From positions 248,001-312,000 of the forward strand of contig NZ_JPEO01000002.1 of NCBI RefSeq assembly GCF_000753795.1: DNA of 64,000 nt, written 5' to 3'. Made by a program: the position numbers and the translations under genes. The notes under the pieces were generated by a model. The model did not search any database, was not told the DNA's origin, and saw only the letters and a list, made by a program, of their open reading frames with translations. Origin of the DNA: Shewanella mangrovi (lineage in GTDB: Bacteria > Pseudomonadota > Gammaproteobacteria > Enterobacterales > Shewanellaceae). The first letter of the stretch is position 1, and each line of letters starts with the position of its first letter. Positions 8,942 to 18,708 of this stretch are shown piece by piece.

Positions 8942-9154
8942 ATGGCACTTCAATCTAAATACACCAACGCCCAAGTTGAAGCACTGATCACAGAGTTGTT
9001 AGCAGTGCTGGATAAACACCAAGCACCGACAGATCTGAGCCTGATGGTACTCGGCAACACGGTTTCACACCTGTTAAATACACGAGTAAATCCAGAAGTG
9101 AAAGAAAAGTTAGGTGAACAATTCTCTAAAGCACTAGCGCAATCTTTACGTTAA
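8942..9154 (+). CDS. yejL: YejL family protein (DUF1414)
   Basis: A 70-aa conserved protein of unknown function, small, soluble and helical. It matches YejL by length, sequence (for example LMVLGNTVSHLLNT) and position between yejK and yejM. It lies 66 bases ahead of yejM on the same strand and is probably co-transcribed with it. Confidence 0.93.
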   Translation: MALQSKYTNAQVEALITELLAVLDKHQAPTDLSLMVLGNTVSHLLNTRVNPEVKEKLGEQFSKALAQSLR

Positions 9155-9220
9155 TTGATAGCATTTTTTATCATAAAAACATTAAGATAATCGGGTTAAA
9201 GATCGACATGGGAATCCAAG

Positions 9221-11005
9221 GTGGAGCGTAAAAAGCAACTCGTCAGGGATCAGGTATCAAGACTGGTAAACTGGGGTCACTGGTTTGCCTTCTTTAACGG
9301 TTTACTCGCTATGGTGGCGGGTATGCGTTATTTATCTACCGTTGGCTTTCCCGATAGCCTGATAGGTTGGGGTTATTTAATCATCTCAACGCTGGGGCAT
9401 TTCAGCTTTTTAGCGTTCATCGTCTATCTAGTGTTGATCTTCCCGGTCACCTTGCTGCTGCCTTATTCGCGCATATTACGCGGCTACGCGGCAATCGTCG
9501 CCACGCTAGGCATGTGCGCCCTGCTCTACGATGCCGTTATCTACCGCGAATATGGCATGCATTTAAGCCCGTTTGCGTTTGATCTGGCGTTTGCCGATCT
9601 CAATAGTTTGCTGCAAGGCGCCTCTGTCTTTATCACCCCATTAGTGGTGTTTGTGATAGAACTGGTGCTGGCCAATGCGTTATGGAAACGCATCGACCGT
9701 ATTCAGCGCCGCAATGTTGGCAACAAATTGGTGGCTGTGATTGGTATCTGCTTCGTCAGTAGCCATCTGGTGCATATCTGGGCCGATGCTGCTGAAGTTA
9801 CGGCCGTTACCCGCTTTGATGATGCTTACCCGATTTCCTACCCGGCCACCGCTAAGACCTTTATGGAAAACCATGGGATTGACGGTAGCAGTTTATCTTC
9901 GCAGCCATTTGAGAAGAGCCTTAACTATCCGCTTAATCCGCTGCAATGCCATATGCCGCAAAATCGCCATCCAAACGTGTTGATGATTGCAATCGACAGT
10001 TTCAGAGATGATTTGGATGACGCGCAGACCATGCCGTTTTTCCATCAGTTTGCACAGCAGAATATGAATTTCACCAACCACTTTAGTGGTGGCAATCAGT
10101 TCTCCAGCGGCATGTTCTCGTTGCTGTATGGCTTACAAGGCAGCTATATGGATTCGGTGGATCTCGACTTCACCGCACCATTGCTGACGCAAACGTTCAA
10201 GCGAGAACAATATGCGATGTCGATGTTTAGCGTGCAATCTAACGTGGCTAACGCTAAGCCGGATGCCATCTTCAACGATTTCGATATGCATCTAGCCGAT
10301 GAATCGATGGGCAGTGCCATGGCTGATATCAGCAATATCGACAGTTTTAATCAGTGGCGCCGCCAACAGTCAGGCCATTGGTTTGCACTACTGAATTTGC
10401 GCGCACCAGAAGACTACGATACGCCAGTCGGTTTCCTTGGTGTAGAAACCGTTAAGTCGGATACGCAGTTAAAACCAGCGCAAAAGGTCTTATTCAACCA
10501 ATATCGCCAGTCATTGAACTTTGTTGACCAACAGCTCAAACGTCTGATTGAGGCATTGCCACAAGACACTGTGATTGTTATCACTGGCGTCAATGGCAAA
10601 GTGTTTACCAGTAACCCTGATGAAGCGCGCCATAACCTGTCACCCAACAGCGTAAAAGTGCCGTTAGTCATTCACTGGCCGGACTCACCCAGCGCTGAAG
10701 TCAACTACCGCAGTAGTCATTACGGCATAGTGCCAACGCTGATGACTCAAGTATTAGGTTGTACCAACGCGCCGAGTGACTACAGCGCTGGCCGTCACCT
10801 GTTGCAACCAGACGACAGCACTTGGCTCTATGTGGGCGATAATCGTGTGTTTGCTATCTATCAGCAAAATGAAATCACGGTCATTGACCGTCATGGCAAA
10901 TATCGCATCTACAACGCCGACTACAGCAAACGTCTGCGTAAGAAAATGAGTGCGCCAGAGCTGTTAGATGTCATGCGTGAAGGCCGTCGCCTGTATAACC
11001 ATTAA
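9221..11005 (+). CDS. yejM: Inner-membrane sulfatase-fold protein YejM (PbgA/LapC), LPS synthesis regulator
   Basis: A 594-aa inner-membrane protein. The N-terminal 190 residues contain five hydrophobic helices (for example about 20-38, 50-75, 80-100, 125-150, 165-182). The rest is a periplasmic alkaline-phosphatase/sulfatase-fold domain beginning near NVLMIAIDSFR. In E. coli this protein senses LPS at the periplasmic leaflet and controls LpxC proteolysis through LapB. The opening SRLVNWGHWFAFFNGLLA aligns with the E. coli protein. The start is GTG at 9221: an upstream ATG at 9208 runs into a stop after seven codons. Start choice is thus forced by frame even though the ribosome site is unremarkable. 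Confidence 0.95.
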   Translation: MERKKQLVRDQVSRLVNWGHWFAFFNGLLAMVAGMRYLSTVGFPDSLIGWGYLIISTLGHFSFLAFIVYLVLIFPVTLLLPYSRILRGYAAIVATLGMCALLYDAVIYREYGMHLSPFAFDLAFADLNSLLQGASVFITPLVVFVIELVLANALWKRIDRIQRRNVGNKLVAVIGICFVSSHLVHIWADAAEVTAVTRFDDAYPISYPATAKTFMENHGIDGSSLSSQPFEKSLNYPLNPLQCHMPQNRHPNVLMIAIDSFRDDLDDAQTMPFFHQFAQQNMNFTNHFSGGNQFSSGMFSLLYGLQGSYMDSVDLDFTAPLLTQTFKREQYAMSMFSVQSNVANAKPDAIFNDFDMHLADESMGSAMADISNIDSFNQWRRQQSGHWFALLNLRAPEDYDTPVGFLGVETVKSDTQLKPAQKVLFNQYRQSLNFVDQQLKRLIEALPQDTVIVITGVNGKVFTSNPDEARHNLSPNSVKVPLVIHWPDSPSAEVNYRSSHYGIVPTLMTQVLGCTNAPSDYSAGRHLLQPDDSTWLYVGDNRVFAIYQQNEITVIDRHGKYRIYNADYSKRLRKKMSAPELLDVMREGRRLYNH

Positions 11006-11136
11006 CGAATAAAAATCGTTAGCGCACATTATCTAAGCAGTTAACAAACAATGGGAAAATTGCCGCTTGCGCAGCTCATTGGCTCTTGCTAAAGTCAGCC
11101 ACATCAACTGTGCTAACGATGATTTCATCAAATTTT

Positions 11137-11213
11137 CGGTGTGTAGCGCAGCCCGGTAGCGCACTGTCATGGGGTGTCAGGGGTCGGAGGTTCGAATCCT
11201 CTCACACCGACCA
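11137..11213 (+). tRNA. proL: tRNA-Pro, anticodon GGG
   Basis: A 77-nt cloverleaf with encoded CCA. Acceptor arm CGGTGTG pairs perfectly with CACACCG (11203-11209). The anticodon loop is 11169-11175 with anticodon GGG at 11171-11173. The anticodon stem CTGTC/GTCAG has a T-T mismatch at the fourth pair, a feature shared with the E. coli proL product. T-loop TTCGAAT is canonical. Confidence 0.97.
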
Positions 11214-11222
11214 AATTAAAAG

Positions 11223-11253
11223 AAAAAGCCTCGCTAACTAGCGAGGCTTTTTT
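11223..11253 (+). terminator. Rho-independent terminator of tRNA-Pro
   Basis: AAAAAGCCTCGCT and AGCGAGGCTTTTT form a 13-bp stem with a 4-base loop and a T-run, directly after the tRNA CCA end. It also faces the end of the SDR gene on the other strand. Confidence 0.92.
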
Positions 11254-11282
11254 GTTTCTAAAACCGTCTACATCGATAACGG

Positions 11283-12026
11283 CTATGGCAAATAGGCACC
11301 ACCGCATACTGGAGTATACGTGCCAGTAACATGGCCACTCTTTTCGCTCACCAGATAGCTGACCACATTAGCGACATCATCTGGCGTGGCAATTTTCTGG
11401 GTTGGCGTAAATTGACGGATCATCTCTTTAAATTCGGTTGGCGCATCTTTAGTGGCGTCGGTTTCGACTAATCCCGGTGCGATAACATTTGAGGTGATCC
11501 CCATTGGACCTAACTCTTGGGCTAAGTATTTGTTGAAACTGTCTAATGCGCCTTTGGCTGAGCCGTGAGCGATAAAACCAGGCGCAGGGCTTTCCGACAA
11601 TGTGCTTGAGATAAACACTAAGCGGCCATAGTGCTTTTCCACCATGGTTTGCACCGCATGTTTAGCAGATTCATAGGCTGCGTGCATTTCATCATTTAGC
11701 TTTTGTGCAAACTCAGCCCAAGTTTGTTCAACAAACGGCTTCGCCACAAAGTTCATGTTGGCGTTAGACACCAGTACATCTACTCCACCGTGTTCCTCAG
11801 CAATTTTGCTAAACATGGCTGCGAGTTGTGCATCATCACGCACATCGGCCTGAATTGCATAGGCTTCACCACCGTTCTGCTCAATTTCTTCTACCAACTG
11901 CTGGGCGATTGCCGTGCTGTTGACATAGTTAATAAATACGCGGAAGCCATCTGCGGCTAACACTCTGGCTGTCGCAGCACCGATGCCACGAGCACCACCA
12001 GTAATAAGAGCATTACGTTTGGTCAT
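11283..12026 (-). CDS. Short-chain dehydrogenase/reductase family protein with altered catalytic Tyr
   Basis: A 247-aa Rossmann-fold SDR similar to FabG-type 3-oxoacyl reductases. The cofactor loop GGARGIGAA (10-18) is intact. The catalytic region reads AHGSAK: Lys158 is present, but the position of the usual tyrosine is His154, and the NNAG motif is SNAN. The enzyme may be inactive as a classical reductase or use another mechanism. The start codon overlaps the last bases of the upstream marR-type gene (ATGA-type overlap), so the two form one unit. The substrate is not known. A sequencing error at the Tyr codon is possible, since one base separates CAC from TAC. Confidence 0.85.
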   Translation of the reverse strand: MTKRNALITGGARGIGAATARVLAADGFRVFINYVNSTAIAQQLVEEIEQNGGEAYAIQADVRDDAQLAAMFSKIAEEHGGVDVLVSNANMNFVAKPFVEQTWAEFAQKLNDEMHAAYESAKHAVQTMVEKHYGRLVFISSTLSESPAPGFIAHGSAKGALDSFNKYLAQELGPMGITSNVIAPGLVETDATKDAPTEFKEMIRQFTPTQKIATPDDVANVVSYLVSEKSGHVTGTYTPVCGGAYLP

Positions 12027-12520
12027 GATTTCTCCTCGGTTGATATCGCTATGATTGATTCGTTGGCAAAAGGCGGAATGAGTTGGCGCAGGTTGTCGAT
12101 AACGGTACCAAGTTGCGTGCAGCTATCACTTAAGGCAACATCCGACAGCTGTTGTTGTGCATCATCGAGAACACTTTGGGCAATCGCGCTGCATTGTGAG
12201 ACAACACCATCGGCAAGCGGCGTCAACTGCACTAGCTTTTTGCGGCTGTCCTGTTCACATGGCTGGCATACCAACCAGCCGCGGTTTACCAACACGTTGA
12301 TAGAACGGCTGACACTCGACTTTTCTAGATACAAGATATCGCTGATGAGCTTTTGCGTCAGAGGTTCAGCGCGTGTGTGGATGGTGAGAATAATGCCCCA
12401 CTGCTCCGCCGTCATATCAACGCCCGCTTGTTTAAAACGGGTTGTCAGCAGCCGATTAAACAAACGACTGGCGAGCCCGGTTAAATGCCCTAACGATTGA
12501 GATTGACTGACGTTGCTCAT
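12023..12520 (-). CDS. MarR-family transcriptional regulator
   Basis: A 165-aa winged-helix protein. The central segment about 35-105 has the MarR DNA-binding pattern, including LYLEKSSVSRSINVLVNRGW as recognition helix and wing start, and CEQDSRKKLVQLT as the wing. MarR proteins are dimeric repressors released by small ligands such as phenols or oxidants. The gene overlaps the downstream SDR gene by 4 bases, so it probably represses its own operon. No pseudo-palindromic operator was clear in the short upstream gap. Confidence 0.9.
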   Translation of the reverse strand: MSNVSQSQSLGHLTGLASRLFNRLLTTRFKQAGVDMTAEQWGIILTIHTRAEPLTQKLISDILYLEKSSVSRSINVLVNRGWLVCQPCEQDSRKKLVQLTPLADGVVSQCSAIAQSVLDDAQQQLSDVALSDSCTQLGTVIDNLRQLIPPFANESIIAISTEEKS

Positions 12521-12633
12521 TCCATCTTTGATAAATTAGCCTTTTCGTCAATATAGTTGCATACACAACCATTCTCAATCTCTTTTTGAAACGCTGACTT
12601 GATTGCTGCACAATTGACAGATAGTAGACATAA

Positions 12634-12663
12634 AAAAACCACGTTTAAAACAACGTGGTTTTT
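12634..12663. terminator. Rho-independent terminator
   Basis: AAAAACCACGTT-taaaac-AACGTGGTTTTT, a 12-bp stem. It lies just past the stop of yqhD on the minus strand, which it most likely terminates. Confidence 0.9.
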
Positions 12664-12686
12664 GGTGCTGTGTTTTAGTGTCTAGA

Positions 12687-13844
12687 TTACAGCGCTAATT
12701 CAAGGATTTTTGCTGCATCGGCTGGGGTAATATCGCCATGTTCACCCAACTGAACGAACTGGTGTTGCTCCAGTTTTGCTACAACTTGTGGGATCACATC
12801 CGCGCCTAAATCATAATCCGCTAAACGGGTTCTTACGCCCATAGCTTCAAAGAATTCACGCGTGCGTACAATAGCTTTTTCTGCTGCAATCAGGTCGTCT
12901 GCTTCGGTGATACCTAATACGCGACGGCCATACTGCGCCAGTTTCTCGCGTTTTTGTTCCAGTTTGTAGGTCCAGACGGCTGGCATGACAATCGCCAACG
13001 TCTGACCGTGGTCTAAGCCGTAGAGACCGGTGATTTCCTGACCAATCAAGTGAGTAGCCCAGTCACCCGGTACGCCAGTGGCGATTAAACCGTTCAGTGC
13101 CATAGTCGCCGCCCACATCAGGTTAGCGCGTACGTCATAGTTTTGTGGATCGGTCAGCGCTTTCGGGCCATCTTCCAAAATGGTAGACAACAGACCTTCT
13201 GCAAAACGGTCTTGAACCTTAGCGTTCACCGGATAGGTAACATACTGCTCCAGCACGTGTACGAATGAATCCACTACACCGTTACCCACTTGACGAGCAG
13301 GCAGCGAATAAGTGGTTTGTGGATCCAGAATGGAAAAACGTGGACGCACATAATCAGAGTTGAAGAACAACTTATCTTGAGTGTCAGCACGTGTGACAAC
13401 TGAGGTAGGATTCATTTCTGAACCCGTTGCAGCGAGAGTCAGCACACAACCCACGGGCAATGCGCCCTGAACAGCGCCACCAAACGATTGAATGATTTCC
13501 CACGCATCGCCTTGGTGTTTTGCCGCGGCGGCGATGAATTTAGTGGCGTCGATAACTGAACCACCACCGACAGCCAGCAGAAAATCGACGTTAGCCGTTT
13601 TCACCTGCTCTACCGCTTTCATACAAGTGTCGTAGTGTGGGTTAGGTTCGATACCACCGAACTCAATCCATTTCATGCCTTCCAGCGCGCTGGTCACTTG
13701 CTCGAAAATGCCGTTCTTTTTAATGCTGCCGCCACCGTAAACGATCATAACGGTCGCATCAGCAGGAATTTCTTGTGTAAGTTGCGCAATTTGCCCTTCA
13801 CCAAAAATGATCTTGGTGTTATTGAAAAAACTAAAGTTGTTCAT
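12687..13844 (-). CDS. yqhD: NADPH-dependent aldehyde reductase, YqhD-like iron-type alcohol dehydrogenase
   Basis: A 385-aa group III alcohol dehydrogenase fold. It begins MNNFSFFNNTKIIFGEG, lining up with E. coli YqhD (387 aa). The open frame extends 85 codons further upstream, but that part has no family match, and a ribosome site (TTTGGAAG) precedes the ATG at 13844, so the shorter start is chosen. The YqhD metal ligands are all in place: Asp and His in VVDSFVHVLEQ, His in DWATHLIG and His in GLDHGQTLA. YqhD reduces short aldehydes such as acrolein, methylglyoxal or furfural using NADPH and zinc. Here it is divergent from an MFS/tautomerase/AKR cluster, consistent with carbonyl detoxification. 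No YqhC homologue is adjacent. Confidence 0.93.
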   Translation of the reverse strand: MNNFSFFNNTKIIFGEGQIAQLTQEIPADATVMIVYGGGSIKKNGIFEQVTSALEGMKWIEFGGIEPNPHYDTCMKAVEQVKTANVDFLLAVGGGSVIDATKFIAAAAKHQGDAWEIIQSFGGAVQGALPVGCVLTLAATGSEMNPTSVVTRADTQDKLFFNSDYVRPRFSILDPQTTYSLPARQVGNGVVDSFVHVLEQYVTYPVNAKVQDRFAEGLLSTILEDGPKALTDPQNYDVRANLMWAATMALNGLIATGVPGDWATHLIGQEITGLYGLDHGQTLAIVMPAVWTYKLEQKREKLAQYGRRVLGITEADDLIAAEKAIVRTREFFEAMGVRTRLADYDLGADVIPQVVAKLEQHQFVQLGEHGDITPADAAKILELAL

Positions 13845-14446
13845 CAGTATATGCTTCCAAAGTAAAAATGGTGCAGTCGAGACGTCGATATCACCAAAGA
13901 AAAAGAGATGTTCACTTGCAGACTGCTGCTGGCGAATAACGACACGGCAAACAGCCACAGAGGCGAAGAGTGACTCAACGACGAACGCGATTGTAAGGTC
14001 GACGCGAACGCTGTGAATGGCACATATTTTTATGCAGTTGACCGGGGCTTGACAACCGCTCGATTTCGAGCGAACGTTTAAAAAGCGCCTATTTTCCAAG
14101 GTCTATAAAAATAAACACAATAAATTCAGTTAATTAAATAAATCGCCTGCCATTTATTACTTTTCCTCATTACTGTAAGTTTTTTATTGAGCTTGTTTGT
14201 TATATCCCCTGCTCTACACTGATGAACTCGTCATTTTGTACGATGTGTTTCTATGCTTAATTTTCGTGTGAATCGCTAGCATTTGCATTGATTGCCGCGG
14301 AGCTGAGGCGCGTTGTCATTGACCCATCAGTAGCCACATTGAATATCACACTCACACTCTGGTTGCTGGCTTACGACGCATATCAGCCGCAACACTAGGC
14401 TGATGATTAAGATTTGCACAAAACCTCAACAGCATGTCGCAAGACA
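13845..14446. other. Divergent intergenic region, no gene seen
   Basis: About 600 bases between yqhD (minus) and the MFS gene (plus). An open frame crosses 13845-14099 in phase with yqhD but shows no protein family. A short palindrome CTCGATTTCGAG (14059-14070) is present. Promoters for both flanking units must lie here. I see no RNA gene. Confidence 0.5.
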
Positions 14447-15667
14447 ATGAAGGAGCTAAACAGGTTGGAAACTAAAGTCGATAAGGCATCTTTTTGGGCG
14501 GCCGCGCTCTCTCTCGCGGCAACGTTTGTGGCCTCAGCAACGCCAATCCCACTGTATGGCACCTACCAACGAGTAGATGGCGTCAGTTACTTTGAGCTGT
14601 CGCTCAGCTCAGTCGTATATTTTGTTGGCGCTGTCACCGCGCTGCTAATTTTCGGCCGCTTATCAAACCATCTTGGACGTCGCCCTGTGTCGATTATGGC
14701 GGTGGTACTCGCGGCCATGGCATCCGCCTCTTTTTTACATGTGCATGATGCCGCGCCGCTGTTGATTGGCCGCTTGCTGCAAGGGTTAGCCTGTGGTTTA
14801 GCCTCAACGGCCTTGGCCGCGTGGATCGTCGATTGTGCGCATACTGTGCCGAAATGGCTGGCCCCCGCCGTAATCAGTTGTGGCCCGATGACCGGGTTAA
14901 CTATCGGCGGCGTTATCTCCGGTGTCTTGGTCGAATACGGCCCTATTCCACGCCAATTGCCCTTTTATCTGGTGCTGGTGTTATTAGCGGTCTGCGTTGC
15001 GCTAATTCTGCGCGGCAAAGAAACCATGCCATCAGCGCCAGGCGCCATCGGTTCATTAAAACCGCGCATGGGTTTGCCTGCTAAAGCGAAAAAATTCTTT
15101 CCGGTTGCAGCCGTTACTTTTGTGAGCACTTGGGCACTGGGCGGCTTCTTTCAGGCGTTTGGCCCTGCGATGGCGAACGAACAATTGCACTCGTCGAATG
15201 CGGTTGCGGCGGCACTGGTATTCGCGTCGATTATGGCGCCGAGCACTGTTGGCGCGTCTATCGCTGGTAAAATGAAAGCCACCACTGCGCAATTCTACGG
15301 CATGATCAGTTTTGCGGTATTCGTTGGCGGCTTATTACTGGCATTGCAATGGGGCATTTTGGTGATGTTCCTGATTGCAAGTGTGTTGGCGGGTATCGCC
15401 CAAGGCATGGTACTGACCGGCAGTATTCAAACTATGGTGTCGAGTCTTGAACCCAAAGAACGCGCTAACGTGCTATCGGTTATTTATGCTACCTCCTACA
15501 CAGGTGCGGCTATTCCAACACTGATTGCAGGACGCATGTCAGAGAGCTACAGCTTATTGCAGGTTGCTTGCGGCTACGGCGTATTAGCATTAGTCGGCGC
15601 TGTGACCGTGATTTTGGCTAGAAAATATCAACAGCGGGAGTTTCAACAATGCGAACTCAATGGTTAA
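14447..15667 (+). CDS. MFS transporter (drug/metabolite efflux type)
   Basis: About 406 aa with some twelve hydrophobic segments. The loop between segments 2 and 3 reads GRLSNHLGRRPVSIM, the major-facilitator signature. It most resembles drug:proton antiporters; the substrate is unknown. Starts are ambiguous: ATG at 14447 is used here, a TTG at 14465 sits 9 bases after AAGGAG (14450-14455) and may be the true start, and a TTG at 14414 is less likely. The gene overlaps the following cyclophilin-like gene by 19 bases, so they are one transcript. Its place in a carbonyl-reductase cluster suggests export of a reactive or aromatic compound. Confidence 0.85.
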   Translation: MKELNRLETKVDKASFWAAALSLAATFVASATPIPLYGTYQRVDGVSYFELSLSSVVYFVGAVTALLIFGRLSNHLGRRPVSIMAVVLAAMASASFLHVHDAAPLLIGRLLQGLACGLASTALAAWIVDCAHTVPKWLAPAVISCGPMTGLTIGGVISGVLVEYGPIPRQLPFYLVLVLLAVCVALILRGKETMPSAPGAIGSLKPRMGLPAKAKKFFPVAAVTFVSTWALGGFFQAFGPAMANEQLHSSNAVAAALVFASIMAPSTVGASIAGKMKATTAQFYGMISFAVFVGGLLLALQWGILVMFLIASVLAGIAQGMVLTGSIQTMVSSLEPKERANVLSVIYATSYTGAAIPTLIAGRMSESYSLLQVACGYGVLALVGAVTVILARKYQQREFQQCELNG

Positions 15668-16110
15668 TCGCCTGCTGTAGTCTCGGACTCTGTTTTTCGA
15701 GCGCCGTATTTTCCGCCACCACTCATTCAACTTATTCTGTTCAGCAGGAGAACCAAGTGAAAATTGCTATCGACATTCAAGGTCAAACCGTAACGGCCAC
15801 GCTTAAAGCCAACAGCGAAGCGGTAAACGATTTTGTGGCGCAACTGCCGTTGTCATTAACCTTGACCGATTATGCGGCGACCGAAAAAGTTGCGGATCTG
15901 CCAAAACGTTTATCCACCAAAGGCGAGCCAGCAGGTACCGCCGCGAAAGCAGGTGATATCACCTATTACGCACCTTGGGGCAATCTGGCGATTTTCCATA
16001 AATCATTTGGTCACGCCAGTGGCTTAGTCAAACTCGGTACTCTGGACTCTGGCGTAGAGCTGATGAAAAAGTCCGGCGCATTTGACGTGACTATCCGTTT
16101 AGCCGATTAA
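15649..16110 (+). CDS. Exported cyclophilin-like fold protein
   Basis: A 153-aa protein with a signal peptide (hydrophobic core about 5-20, likely cut after FSA). The mature part matches the bacterial cyclophilin-like domain: VTATLKANSEAVNDFVAQLP, then LPKRLSTKGEPAG, DITYYAPWGNLAIFHK and LVKLGTL. The family fold resembles peptidyl-prolyl isomerases but enzymatic activity has not been generally shown. Ribosome site GGGAG lies just before the ATG inside the end of the MFS gene. Such proteins are often encoded beside aldo/keto reductases and YqhD-type enzymes; here both are close. Confidence 0.85.
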   Translation: MRTQWLIACCSLGLCFSSAVFSATTHSTYSVQQENQVKIAIDIQGQTVTATLKANSEAVNDFVAQLPLSLTLTDYAATEKVADLPKRLSTKGEPAGTAAKAGDITYYAPWGNLAIFHKSFGHASGLVKLGTLDSGVELMKKSGAFDVTIRLAD

Positions 16111-16137
16111 TGCCCTCGCCGCAATAGGAGCCATGTT

Positions 16138-16368
16138 ATGCCACATGTTCAAGTCAGCTTTGTCACCCGTAATCTCACCGACGAGCAGCAGCAGAACTTT
16201 GCCGATGATCTGGCGCAAGTATTGAAAAAACATTTGAATGCGTCGGATGACGCCATCTCTGTAGCACTCGAAGAAGTGGATTACGCCAAGTGGCAATCCG
16301 ATGTGTATGAACCGCGCATTAAGCCGCAACTGGCCACGCTGGCGAAAAAGCCAGGCTATGAAATGTAA
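16138..16368 (+). CDS. Tautomerase family protein (4-oxalocrotonate tautomerase-like)
   Basis: A 76-aa protein whose second codon is proline, which becomes the N-terminal catalytic Pro1 after Met removal, the hallmark of the tautomerase superfamily. The body (VQVSFVTRNLTDEQQQNFADDL) fits the PptA/4-OT beta-alpha-beta fold. These enzymes interconvert keto and enol forms of alpha-keto acids or related compounds. It lies 27 bases after the cyclophilin-like gene, with GGAG in front, and is followed by a terminator. Confidence 0.88.
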   Translation: MPHVQVSFVTRNLTDEQQQNFADDLAQVLKKHLNASDDAISVALEEVDYAKWQSDVYEPRIKPQLATLAKKPGYEM

Positions 16369-16418
16369 CTTGCCACGGCTGAGTCACGTTGAGTGACATA
16401 TGTTCACCGATAAGTAAG

Positions 16419-16450
16419 AAACGCTCTTGAGCTTATCGAGAGCGTTTTTT
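16419..16450 (+). terminator. Rho-independent terminator
   Basis: AAACGCTCT and AGAGCGTTT form a 9-bp stem around an 11-base loop, followed by T residues, between the tautomerase and aldo/keto reductase genes. It probably ends or attenuates the MFS-tautomerase transcript. Confidence 0.75.
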
Positions 16451-16459
16451 GTTTAATAA

Positions 16460-17455
<996 letters not shown>

Positions 17456-17483
17456 GTCGTGCACGCAAAATAAGAGGTCAACA

Positions 17484-18596
17484 TTGAAGAAAATGCTGTA
17501 TTGGATTCTTGCAATTATCATACTGCTGCCTTTGGCAGGACTCGCCTATTTGCAATTGCCTAAGTTTGGCGCTGCCGCAGCAGGCGAGCGTTTAGCGGCA
17601 ATTCAACAAGCCGCAAACTACCGCGATGGCGAATTTACCAATGAGATCGCTACGCCACTGTTCACTACAGATAAAGGCTTTCTGCAGATCCTGTTTGAAA
17701 ATATGAGCGCCAAGCCTGAACGACTGCGCCCGGAGCATGTATTGCCCGCAGAGCATCCTGATATTAAACAGTTTGCCGCGGATCAGGATTTGTTCGTCTG
17801 GTTAGGCCATTCCTCTTTCTACCTGCAGCTGGGGGGTAAGAAACTGTTGCTTGACCCCGTTTTCAGTGACGACGCTGCACCAGTGCCTTTTGTGAACCGG
17901 CCTTTTGCTGGCAGCAACATTTTCACTGCCGCTGATTTTCCGACGTTAGATGCGCTGCTGATTTCCCACGATCATTGGGATCATCTGGATTATCCCAGCG
18001 TTATGGCATTAAAGCCTAAAGTAAACCAAGTGATCACCGGCTTAGGTATTGGTGCCAGTTTTGAAGCGTGGGGATTTGATCAGCGCAAAATCCACAGCGG
18101 TAACTGGAACAGCGAATATGATCTTGGCGATGGTGTAAAAGTCTATCTTGTGCCCGCAAGACACTATTCTGGCCGTTCACTGAGCCGTCGCCAAACCTTG
18201 TGGGCGGGCTTTGTGGTGGAGTCGCCTAACTATCGGTTGTATTTCAGCGGCGACAGCGGTTACGGGCCGCACTTTGAAGAGTTGAAACAACGCTTTGGCG
18301 AGTTTGATATGGTGGCGCTCGACAGCGGTCAATATGATGACCGATGGGCCAATATCCATATGACGCCAGAACAAGCAGTTAAAGCCGCCACCGAGTTAAA
18401 CACTAAAGCCTACTTCCCTGAACATATTGGCAAGTTTGCACTGGCAAAACATGCGTGGGACGAACCGTTTAAACGCGCTAAAGCGGCCAGCGAAGGCAAA
18501 GCGTTCCAACTGGTAACACCATTAATTGGTCAACCGGTTGCGCTGCGTACTTTGCCTTCACAGCAATTTAGCGACTGGTGGCAGAACGCCCGTTAA
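17484..18596 (+). CDS. Membrane-anchored MBL-fold metallohydrolase (NAPE-PLD/UlaG-like)
   Basis: A 370-aa protein. The N-terminal 25 residues form one hydrophobic anchor or signal segment. The rest is a metallo-beta-lactamase fold of the lactonase/phospholipase-D-like type: VWLGHSSFYLQLGGK, the metal motif ISHDHWDHLD, and later His in PARHYSG and the SGDSGYG segment with metal-binding Asp. Substrates of this subgroup include phospholipids and lactones; the actual one here is unknown. The start is TTG at 17484, six bases after AAGAGGT; an ATG nine bases on is an alternative. It is 28 bases behind the aldo/keto reductase gene, so the two are co-transcribed. Confidence 0.87.
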   Translation: MKKMLYWILAIIILLPLAGLAYLQLPKFGAAAAGERLAAIQQAANYRDGEFTNEIATPLFTTDKGFLQILFENMSAKPERLRPEHVLPAEHPDIKQFAADQDLFVWLGHSSFYLQLGGKKLLLDPVFSDDAAPVPFVNRPFAGSNIFTAADFPTLDALLISHDHWDHLDYPSVMALKPKVNQVITGLGIGASFEAWGFDQRKIHSGNWNSEYDLGDGVKVYLVPARHYSGRSLSRRQTLWAGFVVESPNYRLYFSGDSGYGPHFEELKQRFGEFDMVALDSGQYDDRWANIHMTPEQAVKAATELNTKAYFPEHIGKFALAKHAWDEPFKRAKAASEGKAFQLVTPLIGQPVALRTLPSQQFSDWWQNAR

Positions 18597-18630
18597 ATTA
18601 ACCGCATTACTTACTTGCGCTTATTAATGT

Positions 18631-18664
18631 AAAAAACGCCCGATGCATAACATCGGCCGTTTTG
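18631..18664 (+). terminator. Rho-independent terminator
   Basis: AAAACG-c-CCGATG and CATCGG-c-CGTTTT pair around a 5-base loop with one C-C mismatch. It lies after the MBL-fold gene and is shared with the convergent malY-type gene. Confidence 0.8.
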
Positions 18665-18708
18665 TTGCGACGGGTTTTGAGCGAATTTAACGCCAACGGT
18701 TCACCTGC

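Noticed and set aside
12051..12500. 149-codon open frame antisense to the MarR gene
   Set aside because: The opposite strand carries a clear MarR protein; this frame has Ser/Cys-rich shadow composition and no family.
13845..14099. 85-codon N-terminal extension of YqhD
   Set aside because: It has no family match, lies before a good ribosome site and ATG, and the shorter protein has the family length.
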